DNA of 64,000 nt, taken from NCBI GenBank assembly GCA_013285445.1, contig CP053448.1, positions 1,054,001 to 1,118,000 on the forward strand, read 5' to 3'. The notes below the pieces were generated by a model. It was given only the letters and a program-made list of their open reading frames with translations. It did no database searches and had not been told where the DNA came from. The translations under genes were made by a program, and so were the position numbers. Below are positions 26,626-36,096 of the stretch, piece after piece. The first letter of the stretch is position 1. Each line of letters starts with the position of its first letter. The stretch comes from Pseudomonadota bacterium (GTDB lineage: Bacteria; Pseudomonadota; Gammaproteobacteria; Xanthomonadales; Wenzhouxiangellaceae).

Positions 26626-28164
26626 ATGTCGTCGGCCGTCAACAAAGCCTCTGTTGCAGATCCCTCAACGGCCGATCAGATCGCCGCTCTCCAGGCGCAG
26701 CTGGCCAGCCAGCAGGCAACCCTCGAGGCGCGCGAAGCGCGCATTCATCAGCTCGAAGAGATCATCCGCACTTTCCAGCGCAAGACCTTTGCCGGCACCA
26801 GCGAGCAGGCCAGTGCAGATCAGCTGGGCCTGTTCAACGAAGCCGAGGAGATCGCGGCAAGCGAGCCCCCCGAGGTCGCTGTCAAGCCGCACTCTCGCCA
26901 GCGTCGGGGCCGGCCGGCCCTGCCGCCGGAGCTGCCGCGCGAGGAAGTCATTCACGACCTGCCCGAGGCCGACAAGGTCTGTCCGCACGATGGTGCGGTT
27001 CTGGAGCGCATCGGCGAGGAGACCTCCGAGCAGCTCGATATCATTCCGGCGAGCGTCAAGGTCATCCGCCACGTCCGGCTGAAGTACGCCTGCCCCTGCT
27101 GCGAAGGGCATGTGGCCACCGCCACCAAGCCCGCCCAGCCGCTGGGCAAGTCGATGGCCGCACCGGGCCTGCTGGCCTACATCGCCACGGCCAAGTACGT
27201 CGACGCCCTGCCGCTGTACCGACAGATTCAGCAGTTCGCGCGGCTGGGCGTCGAGCTCGACCGCACCACCCTGGCCAACTGGATGATCCGCTGCGGCAAG
27301 CTGGTCCAGCCCCTGATCAATCGTCTGACCGAGCAGATCCTCGAAGCCCCGGTCATCGGCATGGACGAGACCACCGTCCAGGTCCTCGACGAACCCGGCA
27401 AGCCGGCACGAAGCAACAGCTACATGTGGGTCATGGGATCTGGCCCACCAGGGCAGCGGCTGCGGGTCTATCACTACGAAGCCAGTCGTGCCGGCGATGT
27501 GCCCGTGGCGCGCCTGGAAGGCTTCTCCGGTGCCCTGATGGCCGACGCCTATTCCGGCTATGGCGCGGCCTGTCGAGACCATGGCATCACCCGTCTGGGC
27601 TGCTGGGCCCATGCCCGGCGCAAGTTCTTCGATGCCGCCAAGCTCCAGCCAAAGGGCAAGATCGGACGCCCGGATCAGGCCCTGGCGCTGATCGGCAAGC
27701 TCTACCGGATCGAGCGCGAAGCCCAGGCGCTGAACCCGACCGAGCGCCACCGCTTGCGCCAGGACAAGTCACAGCCCGTCATCGACCAGCTGAACGCCTG
27801 GTTGACCACGACACTGCCGCGTGTCGCCCCAAAGACCAAGCTGGGCGAAGCGCTTCAGTACCTGCACAACCAATGGCCAGCGCTGGTGCGCTACCTCGAC
27901 GATGGCCGCTACCCGATCGACAACAACGCCATCGAAAACGCCATCCGGCCGTTCGCCATCGGCCGCAAGAACTGGCTGTTCTCCAAGTCACCAGCGGGCG
28001 CTCGCGCCAGCGCCAACCTCTACAGCCTGATCGAAACCGCCAAGGGCCACGCCATCGAGCCCTATGCCTACCTGCGTCATGTTTTTCAAGAGCTGCCACT
28101 GGCCGAAACCATCGACGATATTGACGCATTACTGCCGGGCAACGTCAAGGGTGGGGATTTGTAG
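26626..28164 (+). CDS. tnpC: IS66 transposase TnpC (copy A)
   Basis: 512 residues. It has an N-terminal coiled coil (about 15-60), a zinc-finger-like CPCCEGH region, and a DDE core with Asp in GMDETTVQVL, Asp in MADAYSGYG and Glu in NNAIENAIRPFAIGRKNW. The frame is intact and ends 8 bp from the element end. Confidence 0.95.
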   Translation: MSSAVNKASVADPSTADQIAALQAQLASQQATLEAREARIHQLEEIIRTFQRKTFAGTSEQASADQLGLFNEAEEIAASEPPEVAVKPHSRQRRGRPALPPELPREEVIHDLPEADKVCPHDGAVLERIGEETSEQLDIIPASVKVIRHVRLKYACPCCEGHVATATKPAQPLGKSMAAPGLLAYIATAKYVDALPLYRQIQQFARLGVELDRTTLANWMIRCGKLVQPLINRLTEQILEAPVIGMDETTVQVLDEPGKPARSNSYMWVMGSGPPGQRLRVYHYEASRAGDVPVARLEGFSGALMADAYSGYGAACRDHGITRLGCWAHARRKFFDAAKLQPKGKIGRPDQALALIGKLYRIEREAQALNPTERHRLRQDKSQPVIDQLNAWLTTTLPRVAPKTKLGEALQYLHNQWPALVRYLDDGRYPIDNNAIENAIRPFAIGRKNWLFSKSPAGARASANLYSLIETAKGHAIEPYAYLRHVFQELPLAETIDDIDALLPGNVKGGDL

Positions 28165-28168
28165 GCGC

Positions 28169-28525
28169 TTACGGTCTAGCCTTCTCGCCCAGGAAGGCCC
28201 AGGAGAATATGAATACGAAAAATGGCGCAATGCTCCAGAAGATAACGGCGTTGGCGATTGGGACAAGGGACATGGCGAAATTGAAGAAGCCACCCTGTGC
28301 TGCGATCAGCACCCCAATGATGAACGTATCCTTGACGTTGCCAAAGGGAAAGCGAGGGGGTTCTCGTGTTGCCAGCCAGCGCGCGGCGAAAAGGAAAATC
28401 GCGGCAAAGCCCATGGCATAGAAGGTCAGCGTGTGAATCGGAATTCTTCCGTCGGTAAGCTTGACGAACACACCGATTGTGGCCTCCGAAACCGTGATCA
28501 GTGCCAAAAGCAAGAGCGTCTTCAA
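28169..28525 (-). pseudogene. DMT/EamA transporter, N-terminal fragment (split by IS66 copy A)
   Basis: The first four transmembrane segments of an EamA-family drug/metabolite permease, 118 residues, then a premature stop provided by IS66 copy A. The ATG overlaps the stop of the upstream CDF gene (ATGA type), so this gene was translated together with the CDF exporter. The missing half lies at 25254-25844. Its loss may be tolerated because a second DMT gene (29502-30431) is in the same cluster. Confidence 0.88.
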
Positions 28526-29460
28526 TGTGACTCTCCTTGTGTGTCCGGCGAAGTGATGTCTATGTCTTCGGCACCGGATTCATCCAGGCATTGAGTCTCG
28601 ATCTGCAGTGTGGAGAAGAAGAAGCCATAATCCGACTTGAGCGTTCGGTGGGCCGCCTTAAGAATCAAGTGCGGATCGGCTGCCTCCCGCGCCTTAAGGT
28701 GCGCCGAGAATATGTAGCGTCCGCTAGTCAAGGCCCAGGCGTGGACATGGTGCACATCCTTGACGTGTTCCAGTCGCTTGAGCGCCTCGGTGATTTCGGC
28801 AAGGTCCACATCGGCCGGTGTGCCCTCCATCAGGAGATGCATCGAATCCCTGAGGATGCCCCAGCTCGCCCACAGCAGCACGAAGCCGAATGCCATGCCC
28901 AGCAGCGGATCGATCAGTAGGAAGCCGGTGAAGTGGATGACTAGTGCAGTTACGATGATCAGTAGGCTGCCGATGAAAGTCTGGATAATGTGCCAGAGGG
29001 CGCCCTTGACATTGAGATCGCTGCGGCTCTGCTTCCAGATCAGGGCCAGGGAGATGACTTCGGTGACCAGACCGCCGGCGGCGGCCCAAAGCATCGGCGC
29101 CGGGGGCAGGTCGATGGGTTCGGCCAGGCGCATGGCACCCATGCCGATCACGAACACGGCCATGGCCAGTAGAAAGCCGCCGTTGACCAGCGCGCCGATC
29201 AGTTCCGCGCGGTACCAGCCGAAGCTACGGTCCTCGTCGGCGGGGCGGTGAGCCAGGCGGGCCGCGACGATGGCGACCAACACGCCACCCACGGCCGAGA
29301 AGGTGTGAAAGGCGTCGGATATGACGGCAATCGAGCCGGTCCAAACACCGATGGCCATCTCGATGATGAAATAGATGCCGGTCAACCACGCGGCAATTGT
29401 CATGCCGCGACCACTGGTTGGCATGTGGCCTGCGTGTGCGGAGCCTGAATGACTATCCAT
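28522..29460 (-). CDS. CDF-family cation exporter with altered metal site
   Basis: 312 residues. A short His-containing N-tail, six transmembrane segments and a C-terminal cytoplasmic CDF domain (HVKDVHHVHAW region) identify a CzcD/ZitB-like cation diffusion facilitator. ATG at 29460 follows GAGAGGA. In the Zn-type family the transport site is HxxxD in TM2 and in TM5; here these read HTFSA (after SDAF) and HIIQT (after GALW), so both Asp residues are replaced. Either the protein moves a different ion or uses other ligands. It sits in the copper cluster and overlaps the next gene by 4 bp. Confidence 0.85.
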   Translation of the reverse strand: MDSHSGSAHAGHMPTSGRGMTIAAWLTGIYFIIEMAIGVWTGSIAVISDAFHTFSAVGGVLVAIVAARLAHRPADEDRSFGWYRAELIGALVNGGFLLAMAVFVIGMGAMRLAEPIDLPPAPMLWAAAGGLVTEVISLALIWKQSRSDLNVKGALWHIIQTFIGSLLIIVTALVIHFTGFLLIDPLLGMAFGFVLLWASWGILRDSMHLLMEGTPADVDLAEITEALKRLEHVKDVHHVHAWALTSGRYIFSAHLKAREAADPHLILKAAHRTLKSDYGFFFSTLQIETQCLDESGAEDIDITSPDTQGESH

Positions 29461-29501
29461 ATTTGCGTCCTCTCATCTGACTGAAGTTGATAGCTAAGAT
29501 G

Positions 29502-30431
29502 TCAACCATCGCCACTGTCTCGAATCTCATCGGCCCGTGTTCCCTTCGCGCCCCACCATTGCATGACCGCGATGCCAAGCAGGATTACCGCAATCCCGGC
29601 GAGCTGCAGGAGGGACAATGCTTCTTCGAAGAAGGTCTTTCCGATCAGTAAACCGAAAGCCGGTGTCAAGAAGCTGAAGATGTTGAGCCGGTTCAGGGGA
29701 TAGCGCTGCAAGAGCGCGTACCACAAAAGCACCATCATTGCCGTGGCGAGCGACGAGAGCACCGTCAGCGACACCACCAAGCCGAGGCTCCACTGTATGT
29801 GCCAGGTCTCCTGACGGAGTAGGGACAGGGCGAGCAGAAATGCACTGCCGAACAGCAACTGAAGGCCCATCGGTCTGAGGATTTCTGTGCCTGCGAAGCG
29901 TTTCAGCAGTATGTTGCCGGATGCGGTGCCCAAGACTCCGACGAGGATCCATGCCATGCCGGCCAGGTATCGATGCCCGCTGAACCAAAGAGCCTCGCTC
30001 CCGACCATTGTGACGCCGATAAAGCCGAGAATCATCCCGATCTGAACCCTTCGCGTCAGCGGCTCTTCCAGCCAGATGGCTGCCATCAGCGCAGCCACAA
30101 GCGGTTGGCTTCCCGCGAGCACCGTTGCAAGTCCCGGTGATACGCTGCCGCCGCCCAAGAACATTCCGCCGAAACCCATCGCGGTGAAGGTAAGGCCTAT
30201 ACCAGCCAGATGGAGCAAATTGCTCGGATTGGCCGTTGTTTTGGGTTGGGGAGGTCGCCGGAGAATGGTCGGAATCGCCAACAAGAGCAGCCCGGCGAAA
30301 AGCGCTCGCAGCGCGGCGAAAAGGAGCGGCGGCGCATCGGCCAGTCCGACGGTGATGAAGGGAAAGCAAATTGCCCACAGCAGCGCAACGACCGGCGCCC
30401 ACACAAAGATGGAAAGCCGGCAACCCGTCAT
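29502..30431 (-). CDS. DMT/EamA-family permease
   Basis: 309 residues with ten predicted transmembrane segments in two EamA repeats (about 10-145 and 160-300; the second starts LAGMAWILVGVLGTASGNILLKRF). Ends about 40 bp before the CDF gene on the same strand. EamA proteins export or import amino acids and other small metabolites; the substrate is not predictable. The presence of two EamA genes around a CDF gene is unusual for a copper cluster. Confidence 0.87.
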   Translation of the reverse strand: MTGCRLSIFVWAPVVALLWAICFPFITVGLADAPPLLFAALRALFAGLLLLAIPTILRRPPQPKTTANPSNLLHLAGIGLTFTAMGFGGMFLGGGSVSPGLATVLAGSQPLVAALMAAIWLEEPLTRRVQIGMILGFIGVTMVGSEALWFSGHRYLAGMAWILVGVLGTASGNILLKRFAGTEILRPMGLQLLFGSAFLLALSLLRQETWHIQWSLGLVVSLTVLSSLATAMMVLLWYALLQRYPLNRLNIFSFLTPAFGLLIGKTFFEEALSLLQLAGIAVILLGIAVMQWWGAKGTRADEIRDSGDG

Positions 30432-30573
30432 GTCTGATACCGGGAGTCATCCTGATCGCAATCATATCCATTGAATTCGCATAAGTCGCCACCGAGCAGC
30501 CAGCCGCAGACGGGATGACGAAACGGCGAAATCAAGCCCGTCATGGTGTCGTTCGCGCTGTAGAAGGATACGT

Positions 30574-31239
30574 TCACGACTTCCCATCCTCCTCACCGAA
30601 TTTTCCGCGGAGAGAAGGGATGAAGCGTGGCGTGGCACTCGCGTAGCGTCGCCAGTCATTCCCGAAACGTGCTTCGCTCTCCCTCTCCTCGCTGATCGCC
30701 AAATGCAGGTACATCCAGGTCAACACCGGAAACATGACCAGCGTGAGCAGCGTCGGCCACTGCAACAGAAAGCCGAACATGATTGAAATGAAGCCGACAT
30801 ACTGCGGATGGCGCACATGCCGGTAGAGGCCTTCGGTTGCCAGGCGACCTTCTCGCTGTGCTCGATAGAGTTCCCGCCAGCCAGCGGCAATCAACCAGAA
30901 TCCGAGACCGATGAAGGCAAAGCTGGCCAGGTGGAAGGGCCCGAAATGTGGATTGCCCTGCCAACCGAACAACATTTCGAGCAGGTGCCCGGCGTCGTGT
31001 GACAACCAGTCGATTCCTGGAAACCGTGACTGTAGCCATCCTGATAGGAGATAGATAGTCAGCGGAAAGCCGTACATTTCCGCAAAAAGAGCCACGAGAA
31101 AGGCACTGAAGGCGCTGAAACTCCGCCAGTCCCGCTTCGACTGTGGTTTGAAGAAGCTCAGGGCGAAGAGTATGAAAACTGCGGAATTGAGGACAACAAG
31201 ACCCCATAGACCGTACGCCTGAATGGTTTCATGGTTCAT
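30574..31239 (-). CDS. Isoprenylcysteine carboxyl methyltransferase-like membrane protein
   Basis: About 221 residues with five or more transmembrane segments. The C-terminal part has the ICMT/phospholipid methyltransferase signature GLYRHVRHPQYVGFISIMFGF with EER further on. ATG at 31239 is preceded by GGAGG, better than the annotatable start at 31269. The start lies inside the end of the His-rich membrane protein gene (11-bp overlap). Such proteins recur next to P1B copper ATPases; a SAM-dependent methyl transfer to a membrane substrate is the family activity, target unknown. Confidence 0.83.
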   Translation of the reverse strand: MNHETIQAYGLWGLVVLNSAVFILFALSFFKPQSKRDWRSFSAFSAFLVALFAEMYGFPLTIYLLSGWLQSRFPGIDWLSHDAGHLLEMLFGWQGNPHFGPFHLASFAFIGLGFWLIAAGWRELYRAQREGRLATEGLYRHVRHPQYVGFISIMFGFLLQWPTLLTLVMFPVLTWMYLHLAISEERESEARFGNDWRRYASATPRFIPSLRGKFGEEDGKS

Positions 31240-31504
31240 GACGGTTGCCTCCACGCTGATCCGCATCACCGTGCGGTTGGTGTCCCGAATGGCTGCCGTG
31301 GCCCTTGTGCATGAAAATATGCAGGAAGGGACACGCCAGCAAGATCAGAAAGGGCAGCAGTCCAAGCAGGTGTGTGCGGTGCTCCCCTAGCAGCAGCAGC
31401 AACGCGAAGGCTCCGAATCCGCAGAGCACGATCCAGTATGTCCAGTTCACGGAGCGATTCGGCTGCCCATGATCGGAATGATTGTCTCGGTGGTTGTGGT
31501 CCAT
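31229..31504 (-). CDS. Small His-rich membrane protein (DUF2933-like)
   Basis: 91 residues: a His-rich N-tail (MDHNHRDNHSDHGQ), two hydrophobic helices (about 24-60) and a His-rich C-tail (HKGHGSHSGHQPHGD). DUF2933-type proteins accompany CopB-type ATPases in copper islands. It lies 17 bp after the ATPase gene and overlaps the next one, so it is part of the same operon. It may bind copper on both tails. Confidence 0.75.
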   Translation of the reverse strand: MDHNHRDNHSDHGQPNRSVNWTYWIVLCGFGAFALLLLLGEHRTHLLGLLPFLILLACPFLHIFMHKGHGSHSGHQPHGDADQRGGNRHEP

Positions 31505-31520
31505 GAGCTCTTCCTCGTTG

Positions 31521-33572
31521 CTATAGTTGCGCCCGTTTGAGCAGTTGCGCGTTGATCGCGACTATGATTGTGCTGGCGGACATGAGCACGGCGCCCAGCG
31601 CAGGTGTCAGCAGGATGCCCCACGCTGCGAGCACGCCGGCAGCCAGCGGTATGGCAAAGATGTTGTATCCCGCTGCCCACCAGAGGTTCTGGATCATCTT
31701 GTTGTAGGTTGCGCGCGAGAGCGAAACAATGCGTGGGATGTCACGGGGGTCGGAGCGCACCAGCACGATGTGCCCGGCTTCGACAGCCACATCCGTCCCG
31801 GCGCCAATGGCGATTCCAATGTCGGAAGTGGCCAGAGCCGGGGCGTCGTTGACGCCGTCACCCACCATGGCCACGCGCTTTCCCTGCGCCTGCAGCTCGC
31901 GTACCTTGGTTGCCTTGTCTTCAGGCAAGACCTCGGCGAAGACGGTGTCGATGCCCAGCGCTTGGCCGACGGCATCGGCAACAGCCTGCGAATCTCCGGT
32001 CAGCATGGCCACCTCGATGCCGCGGGCATGCAGATCGTCGACGGCCTCGCGACTCTCTTCTCGAATGGCGTCGGCAACGGCAAATACGGCGATGGCCTGG
32101 CCCTCTGTCACGAGAAAGATGGCGGCCTGACCGCGTTCGGCACTGGCATCGGCTGTCTTGCTAAGGGCTTCCGGGATAGTGGCCTCTTCGGAGCGGAGTA
32201 GGGCTGCTCCACCCATGAGGTAGTCCTTCCCCTGAAGACTCGCGGCAACGCCTCGGCCCGTGATGTTTCGGAAGCTGTCGGGTGAGTCGTAGCGAATTGC
32301 CTTGTCGTCGGCGGTCTTGACGATGCCGCGGGCAATTGGATGCTCGGATTCCGATTCAATGGAGGCAGCGATTCGAAGCGCTTCGTCGTCGGAAAGTTCG
32401 TCAGCTGTTGCCATGTCCACAACACGAAATTCGCCGAGCGTCAGCGTTCCGGTCTTGTCAAACACGACTACGTCGAGATTACGTGCTTCCTCCAGCCCCC
32501 GCCGATCGCGGATGAGAAGCCCTCCGCGGGCACCTAGGGTGGTTGAAATAGCCACTACCAATGGCACTGCCAGACCGAGCGCATGCGGGCAGGCGATGAC
32601 CAGCACCGTCACGACGCGGATGACCGTAAAGTCGACAGGCGCGCCAAGAGCGAACCAGACCAGCAGTGTGAGGGTCGCGGCGGCAATCGCGGCATAGGTG
32701 AGAAACTGGGCGGCGCGGTCAGCAAGGTTCTGCATCCGGGAACGAGATTTCTGGGCATCGGCGACCAGGCGCATGATCCCGGAGAGTTTTGTTTTGTCGC
32801 CGGTTCCGGTCACATTGACTTGCAGGGAGCCCTCGCCGTTGATCGTTCCGGCGATGACCTCCGATTCTGCGGCCTTCTTGAGCGGTCGAGACTCCCCGGT
32901 TACCATCGATTCATTCACCGAGGATTCGCCTTTCTTGACCACCCCGTCTGCAGGGACCTTTTCGCCGGGCCGGATGAGCACCAGGTCACCTTCTTCAAGG
33001 TCGGAAACCGCAACACGCTCCTCACCCGACCCCGTGATCCGCGTCGCCTCGTCGGGCAGAAGCTTCGCCAGTTCCCGTAGCGCACCGCTCGCCTGTGAAA
33101 TCGAGCGCATTTCGATCCAGTGGCCCAGCAGCATGATGGTGACCAGTGTCGCGAGTTCCCACCAGAGCGCCTCTGCGGGAATGATGTTGAGCTGGACCAC
33201 CCAGGAAAAGAGAAAAGCCACTACGATGGCCAGCGAAATCAAGGCCATCATGCCGGGCAGACCAGCGCGCAGCTCTCTAATGGCCCCCTGTATGAAGACC
33301 CAGCCCCCATAGAGAAACACGAACGTGGCCAGTAGCGGGGGGATCCAGATCGATCCCGGGAATGTTACTGCGGTATAACCCAGCAATCCCTCGATGTGAT
33401 CGGACCAATACACCACCGGCAGTGTCAGGGCGAATGAAAGCCAGAACTTGTCGCGGAACATGGCTGGGGAGTGCCCCGAATGCTTGTCGTGCGACTCATG
33501 GCCTGAAGTATTTCCATGGGCCCCGTGTTCGTGCCCGGAATGGTCGTGTGAGTGTGAGCGTTCTTTTTTCAT
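31521..33572 (-). CDS. copB: CopB-type copper-translocating P1B ATPase
   Basis: 683 residues. A His-rich N-terminus (residues 1-35, eleven His) replaces the usual HMA domain. Visible P-type motifs: MVTGES in the actuator domain, membrane motif [11 protein letters not shown] (CPH, the CopB/P1B-3 subgroup), phosphorylation site FDKTGTLT and hinge [10 protein letters not shown]. CopB-type pumps export Cu(II), Cu(I) or Ag(I) from the cytoplasm at the cost of ATP. ATG at 33572 follows AAGGAAG. It is the first gene of the sub-operon that continues into the His-rich protein and methyltransferase genes. Confidence 0.92.
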   Translation of the reverse strand: MKKERSHSHDHSGHEHGAHGNTSGHESHDKHSGHSPAMFRDKFWLSFALTLPVVYWSDHIEGLLGYTAVTFPGSIWIPPLLATFVFLYGGWVFIQGAIRELRAGLPGMMALISLAIVVAFLFSWVVQLNIIPAEALWWELATLVTIMLLGHWIEMRSISQASGALRELAKLLPDEATRITGSGEERVAVSDLEEGDLVLIRPGEKVPADGVVKKGESSVNESMVTGESRPLKKAAESEVIAGTINGEGSLQVNVTGTGDKTKLSGIMRLVADAQKSRSRMQNLADRAAQFLTYAAIAAATLTLLVWFALGAPVDFTVIRVVTVLVIACPHALGLAVPLVVAISTTLGARGGLLIRDRRGLEEARNLDVVVFDKTGTLTLGEFRVVDMATADELSDDEALRIAASIESESEHPIARGIVKTADDKAIRYDSPDSFRNITGRGVAASLQGKDYLMGGAALLRSEEATIPEALSKTADASAERGQAAIFLVTEGQAIAVFAVADAIREESREAVDDLHARGIEVAMLTGDSQAVADAVGQALGIDTVFAEVLPEDKATKVRELQAQGKRVAMVGDGVNDAPALATSDIGIAIGAGTDVAVEAGHIVLVRSDPRDIPRIVSLSRATYNKMIQNLWWAAGYNIFAIPLAAGVLAAWGILLTPALGAVLMSASTIIVAINAQLLKRAQL

Positions 33573-33655
33573 CTTCCTTGATCCTTACGAGTCAATGTCG
33601 TCCCGATCAGCGAGCCTCTGGCAGATGAGGTACAGACGGGAATTGGAGGACTGCT

Positions 33656-34135
33656 TCATGATTCAACCGAAGCCTTGGGCCGATTCCGCACGTTTGTGCG
33701 AACGGCTCCCAGCGAATATCGGTAGGCGACGAGCGGTATGACAATCCACTGGAGGAGCGGGGTCAGGCCCGTGCCAATCGGCGGCACTGTCGGCATGATG
33801 TCGCGGTAGGCCCAGGACTGTCTCAATTCCACGTTGAGCCATTCGCTGAACACGGTGTAGATCAGCCCCAGGAGTATCATGACAACAGCCACTCGGACGC
33901 GCCGCTTGTGCGGCCAATGGGCGCCGCCGGCGAAGACAACGGCGAGCGCCAGGGTGGCCATGCCGATGAGCGCATCGCCGATCGTGCAATGTATCGCTGC
34001 AAAAGCAATATGGCCTGCCGTGCCGGTCTGCCACAGCGTGTAGAAAGGCATGTGGGCAAATTCCCACAGCAGGCTCGCCGATGTCAGTACTGCCAGGTAG
34101 CGTATGCCGAATTGCAAGCTCGTTCCGAGGTTCAA
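33656..34135 (-). CDS. Conserved membrane protein of copper islands
   Basis: 159 residues, four hydrophobic segments. The frame starts with TTG at 34135, 3 bp after the PII-like stop, with GAGGAC in front; no upstream ATG exists. Conserved-looking features are WEFAHMPFYTLW near the start and SEWLNVELRQSWAY in the second half. I do not recognise a named family; its place between the PII-like and CopB genes suggests a role in metal stress. Confidence 0.7.
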   Translation of the reverse strand: MNLGTSLQFGIRYLAVLTSASLLWEFAHMPFYTLWQTGTAGHIAFAAIHCTIGDALIGMATLALAVVFAGGAHWPHKRRVRVAVVMILLGLIYTVFSEWLNVELRQSWAYRDIMPTVPPIGTGLTPLLQWIVIPLVAYRYSLGAVRTNVRNRPKASVES

Positions 34136-34138
34136 GAG

Positions 34139-34459
34139 TCAGTCCTCACCGCTCTGGAAACCATCCCGGGTCTTGATTCGGATGACCTCATCGACGGGCT
34201 CGATGGCTACGATGCCATCGCCGGCCTGCCCGGTGTGAGCCGAGTCGACGATCAGATCCGCGATCTCTCTTGCCCTTGAGGTGAATATCTCCAGGCGTGC
34301 GTAGCGATGCGTCCAGTCGTCGCGGAAGTAATTCCGGTAAGCGCCGTAGCCCCTCACGCGGCTGATGGTGAGGCCGCTGACGCCGGCATTCTTAAGCGCC
34401 TCTTCCACCGGCTCCAGGGCGCTGACGCGAATGATGGCTTCGATCTTTTGCGTGGTCAT
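34139..34459 (-). CDS. PII-like (GlnB fold) metal-cluster regulator
   Basis: 106 residues with the PII ferredoxin-like pattern: KIEAIIRVSALEPVEEALKNAG, SRVRGYGAY and GQAGDGIVAIEPVDEVIRIKT. The T-loop is short and lacks the uridylylation Tyr context of GlnB. PII-like proteins of this sort are found beside CusA-type pumps and may sense metal or nucleotide and contact a membrane partner. It is tightly packed with the DUF411 gene (3 bp) and the membrane protein gene. Confidence 0.83.
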   Translation of the reverse strand: MTTQKIEAIIRVSALEPVEEALKNAGVSGLTISRVRGYGAYRNYFRDDWTHRYARLEIFTSRAREIADLIVDSAHTGQAGDGIVAIEPVDEVIRIKTRDGFQSGED

Positions 34460-34462
34460 TGG

Positions 34463-34972
34463 TCACTCCCGCTCTATGGCTTCGTAATGAGTGAACACTG
34501 AGGTGTCGCCGTCTTCGTGAAACTGGATGACGTCGTAGGCCATACGGCGGTCGCCCATCTCCATCCCGGGAGAGCCCAGGGGCATGCCGGGCACGCTCAG
34601 GCCCCGGGCATCAGGCTGTTCCGCCAGCAAACGCTTCACGTCCCCGGCCGGAACGTGGCCCTCGATCACATAGTCGCCAACCACCGCTGTATGGCAGGAG
34701 GGCAGGTTGCGCGGTACGCCCAGATCCCGTTTCATACGATTCATGTCGCGCGTCGGGACGGCTTCCACGGCGAATCCATTGACACGCATATGGTCAATCC
34801 ATTTACTGCAGCAGCCGCAATCGGGGTCGTGGTAAACGGTCATATTCGGGGCTGACGAGGTGCTCTCGGTCGGCGCCATTTCCTCGGGCGACTGGGCCTG
34901 ACAGGCGGCGATCAGGGCCGCCGCCGCAAGAAGCAGCCCGGCGCGTACTATGCGTTCAGTGGTCATGGTCAT
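34463..34972 (-). CDS. DUF411 metal-binding lipoprotein
   Basis: 169 residues. The N-terminus ends in AALIAACQAQ, a lipobox with Cys24, so it is probably membrane-anchored in the periplasm. The DUF411 domain shows YHDPDCGCCSKWIDHM, PSCHTAVVGDYVIEGHVPA and MPLGSPGME. The CGCC motif and later Cys/Met residues suit copper or silver binding. It overlaps the cytochrome fusion gene by 17 bp. Confidence 0.87.
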   Translation of the reverse strand: MTMTTERIVRAGLLLAAAALIAACQAQSPEEMAPTESTSSAPNMTVYHDPDCGCCSKWIDHMRVNGFAVEAVPTRDMNRMKRDLGVPRNLPSCHTAVVGDYVIEGHVPAGDVKRLLAEQPDARGLSVPGMPLGSPGMEMGDRRMAYDVIQFHEDGDTSVFTHYEAIERE

Positions 34973-36062
34973 TTTCTCCGGAGGCGTGCTGGTGGTCGGG
35001 GGCTTCGGGTTGATCGGTAACGTCGTTCTTGCCGTACGGGCGACTGTTCCAAGCGATTTGGCTGATTCGCCAGCCTTTCTCGGTTTCGATCAGCGTCGCG
35101 AATTCCGAACTTTCCAAGTCGAGGGGTTGACCGTCGATTGTCCCGGTGAAGCGCGAGCGCGTTTCGACCGTTGCCTGGCCGCCGGCAGACTGGACGGTGC
35201 GCGATAATTGCTCGATCTCGATCTGACCCAGAAATGCCATATCACTTGCAAGGTGGCCGGCACGGTATTCGTCGATGGTCTGGATGTGACCGCCTTCCAC
35301 GATGGTCACCCGGGGGTGCAGGTAGGCAAGCGCGGCTTCGGCGCGACCCTCGGCAAGGGCGTGGTGAAAGCCCTCGATCGCGGACTCGGGGCTGTCGGCG
35401 CCCATTTCGTGCCGATGGTCGCCTTCGCCCGACATGGCTTCGGACGCTTTCGAAATCATGTCCGAGTCATCGTGGTGACCAGTGTCTTCGCTGGCGGCGT
35501 CATCATGGTGATCGTCCGAGTCCTCGCCATGATCGTGACCCCCGTCGTTGCCGTGATCGTGCGAGGCATCGGCGGTCAGTGCTTCGTATTCGGCGACATC
35601 CATGTCCGGCAGCGCCCGAACGAAGGCGACGGCATCCCAGTTCTCCTGGTCACTGTGATCCAAGTGACTGGGCATGGCGGTCATCTTCAGGCCGTTCTTG
35701 ATAGTCCAGAAGGCCTCGGCCGGATCCACTCGGTGGCGGTAAAGCGCTGGCGGAGCGGGGTCGAACACATCGGCCGGTTCCTCACCGGGCTTGCCGTGAC
35801 AATCAACGCACATGCTCTTGTAGTGGCCGGCACCGGCAGCAATCCGTTCGGGCGATTCGAGATCACTGGGCACCACCAGGTCGGCCGCGCGGACCGCTAC
35901 GGAACGCTCGCGAACGGTTTCGAGCACCCACGCTACCGGGGCAGTATGACCGGAGCCGACGGACACTGGATAGAGGCCGCTCCAGGCGAAGGCGAGTACG
36001 CCCAGTCCCGCCAGAATTCCGACGGCGACCAGGGTCTTGATCACGGTTGTCAGGTTTTTCAT
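34956..36062 (-). CDS. Cytochrome c fused to SnoaL/DUF4440-like domain by a His-rich linker
   Basis: 368 residues in three parts. Residues 1-30 are a membrane anchor or signal. Residues 70-155 form a mono-heme cytochrome c with CVDCH (85-89) and a candidate axial Met in KMTAMPSHLDH. Residues 163-218 are a His/Asp-rich linker (HDHGNDGGHDHGEDSDDHHDD and repeats). Residues 222-345 resemble a SnoaL/DUF4440 (NTF2-like) fold, followed by another His-rich tail. The combination suggests a periplasmic redox protein that also binds metal. It is followed by the DUF411 gene in the same operon. No enzymatic role can be assigned. Confidence 0.8.
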   Translation of the reverse strand: MKNLTTVIKTLVAVGILAGLGVLAFAWSGLYPVSVGSGHTAPVAWVLETVRERSVAVRAADLVVPSDLESPERIAAGAGHYKSMCVDCHGKPGEEPADVFDPAPPALYRHRVDPAEAFWTIKNGLKMTAMPSHLDHSDQENWDAVAFVRALPDMDVAEYEALTADASHDHGNDGGHDHGEDSDDHHDDAASEDTGHHDDSDMISKASEAMSGEGDHRHEMGADSPESAIEGFHHALAEGRAEAALAYLHPRVTIVEGGHIQTIDEYRAGHLASDMAFLGQIEIEQLSRTVQSAGGQATVETRSRFTGTIDGQPLDLESSEFATLIETEKGWRISQIAWNSRPYGKNDVTDQPEAPDHQHASGENDHDH

Positions 36063-36096
36063 GTCCTGGTTTCCTTCTTTGGTGAAGTCATGAGTT

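Larger units (their letters stand above)
25845..28172 (+). mobile_element. IS66-family element, copy A, 2328 bp
   Basis: Ends GTAAGCGCCTAC and GTAGGCGCTTAC are perfect inverted repeats over 12 bp. 8-bp target duplication GGTCTAGC at 25837-25844 and 28173-28180. It carries the full tnpA-tnpB-tnpC set. It is practically identical to copies B and C; one visible difference is His in YLRHVFQ near the end of TnpC where the others have Gln. Confidence 0.95.

Noticed and set aside
26598..28124. 508-codon Arg/Pro-rich frame within each IS66 tnpC
   Set aside because: Out-of-frame shadow of tnpC; repeated in all three copies only because the element is repeated.
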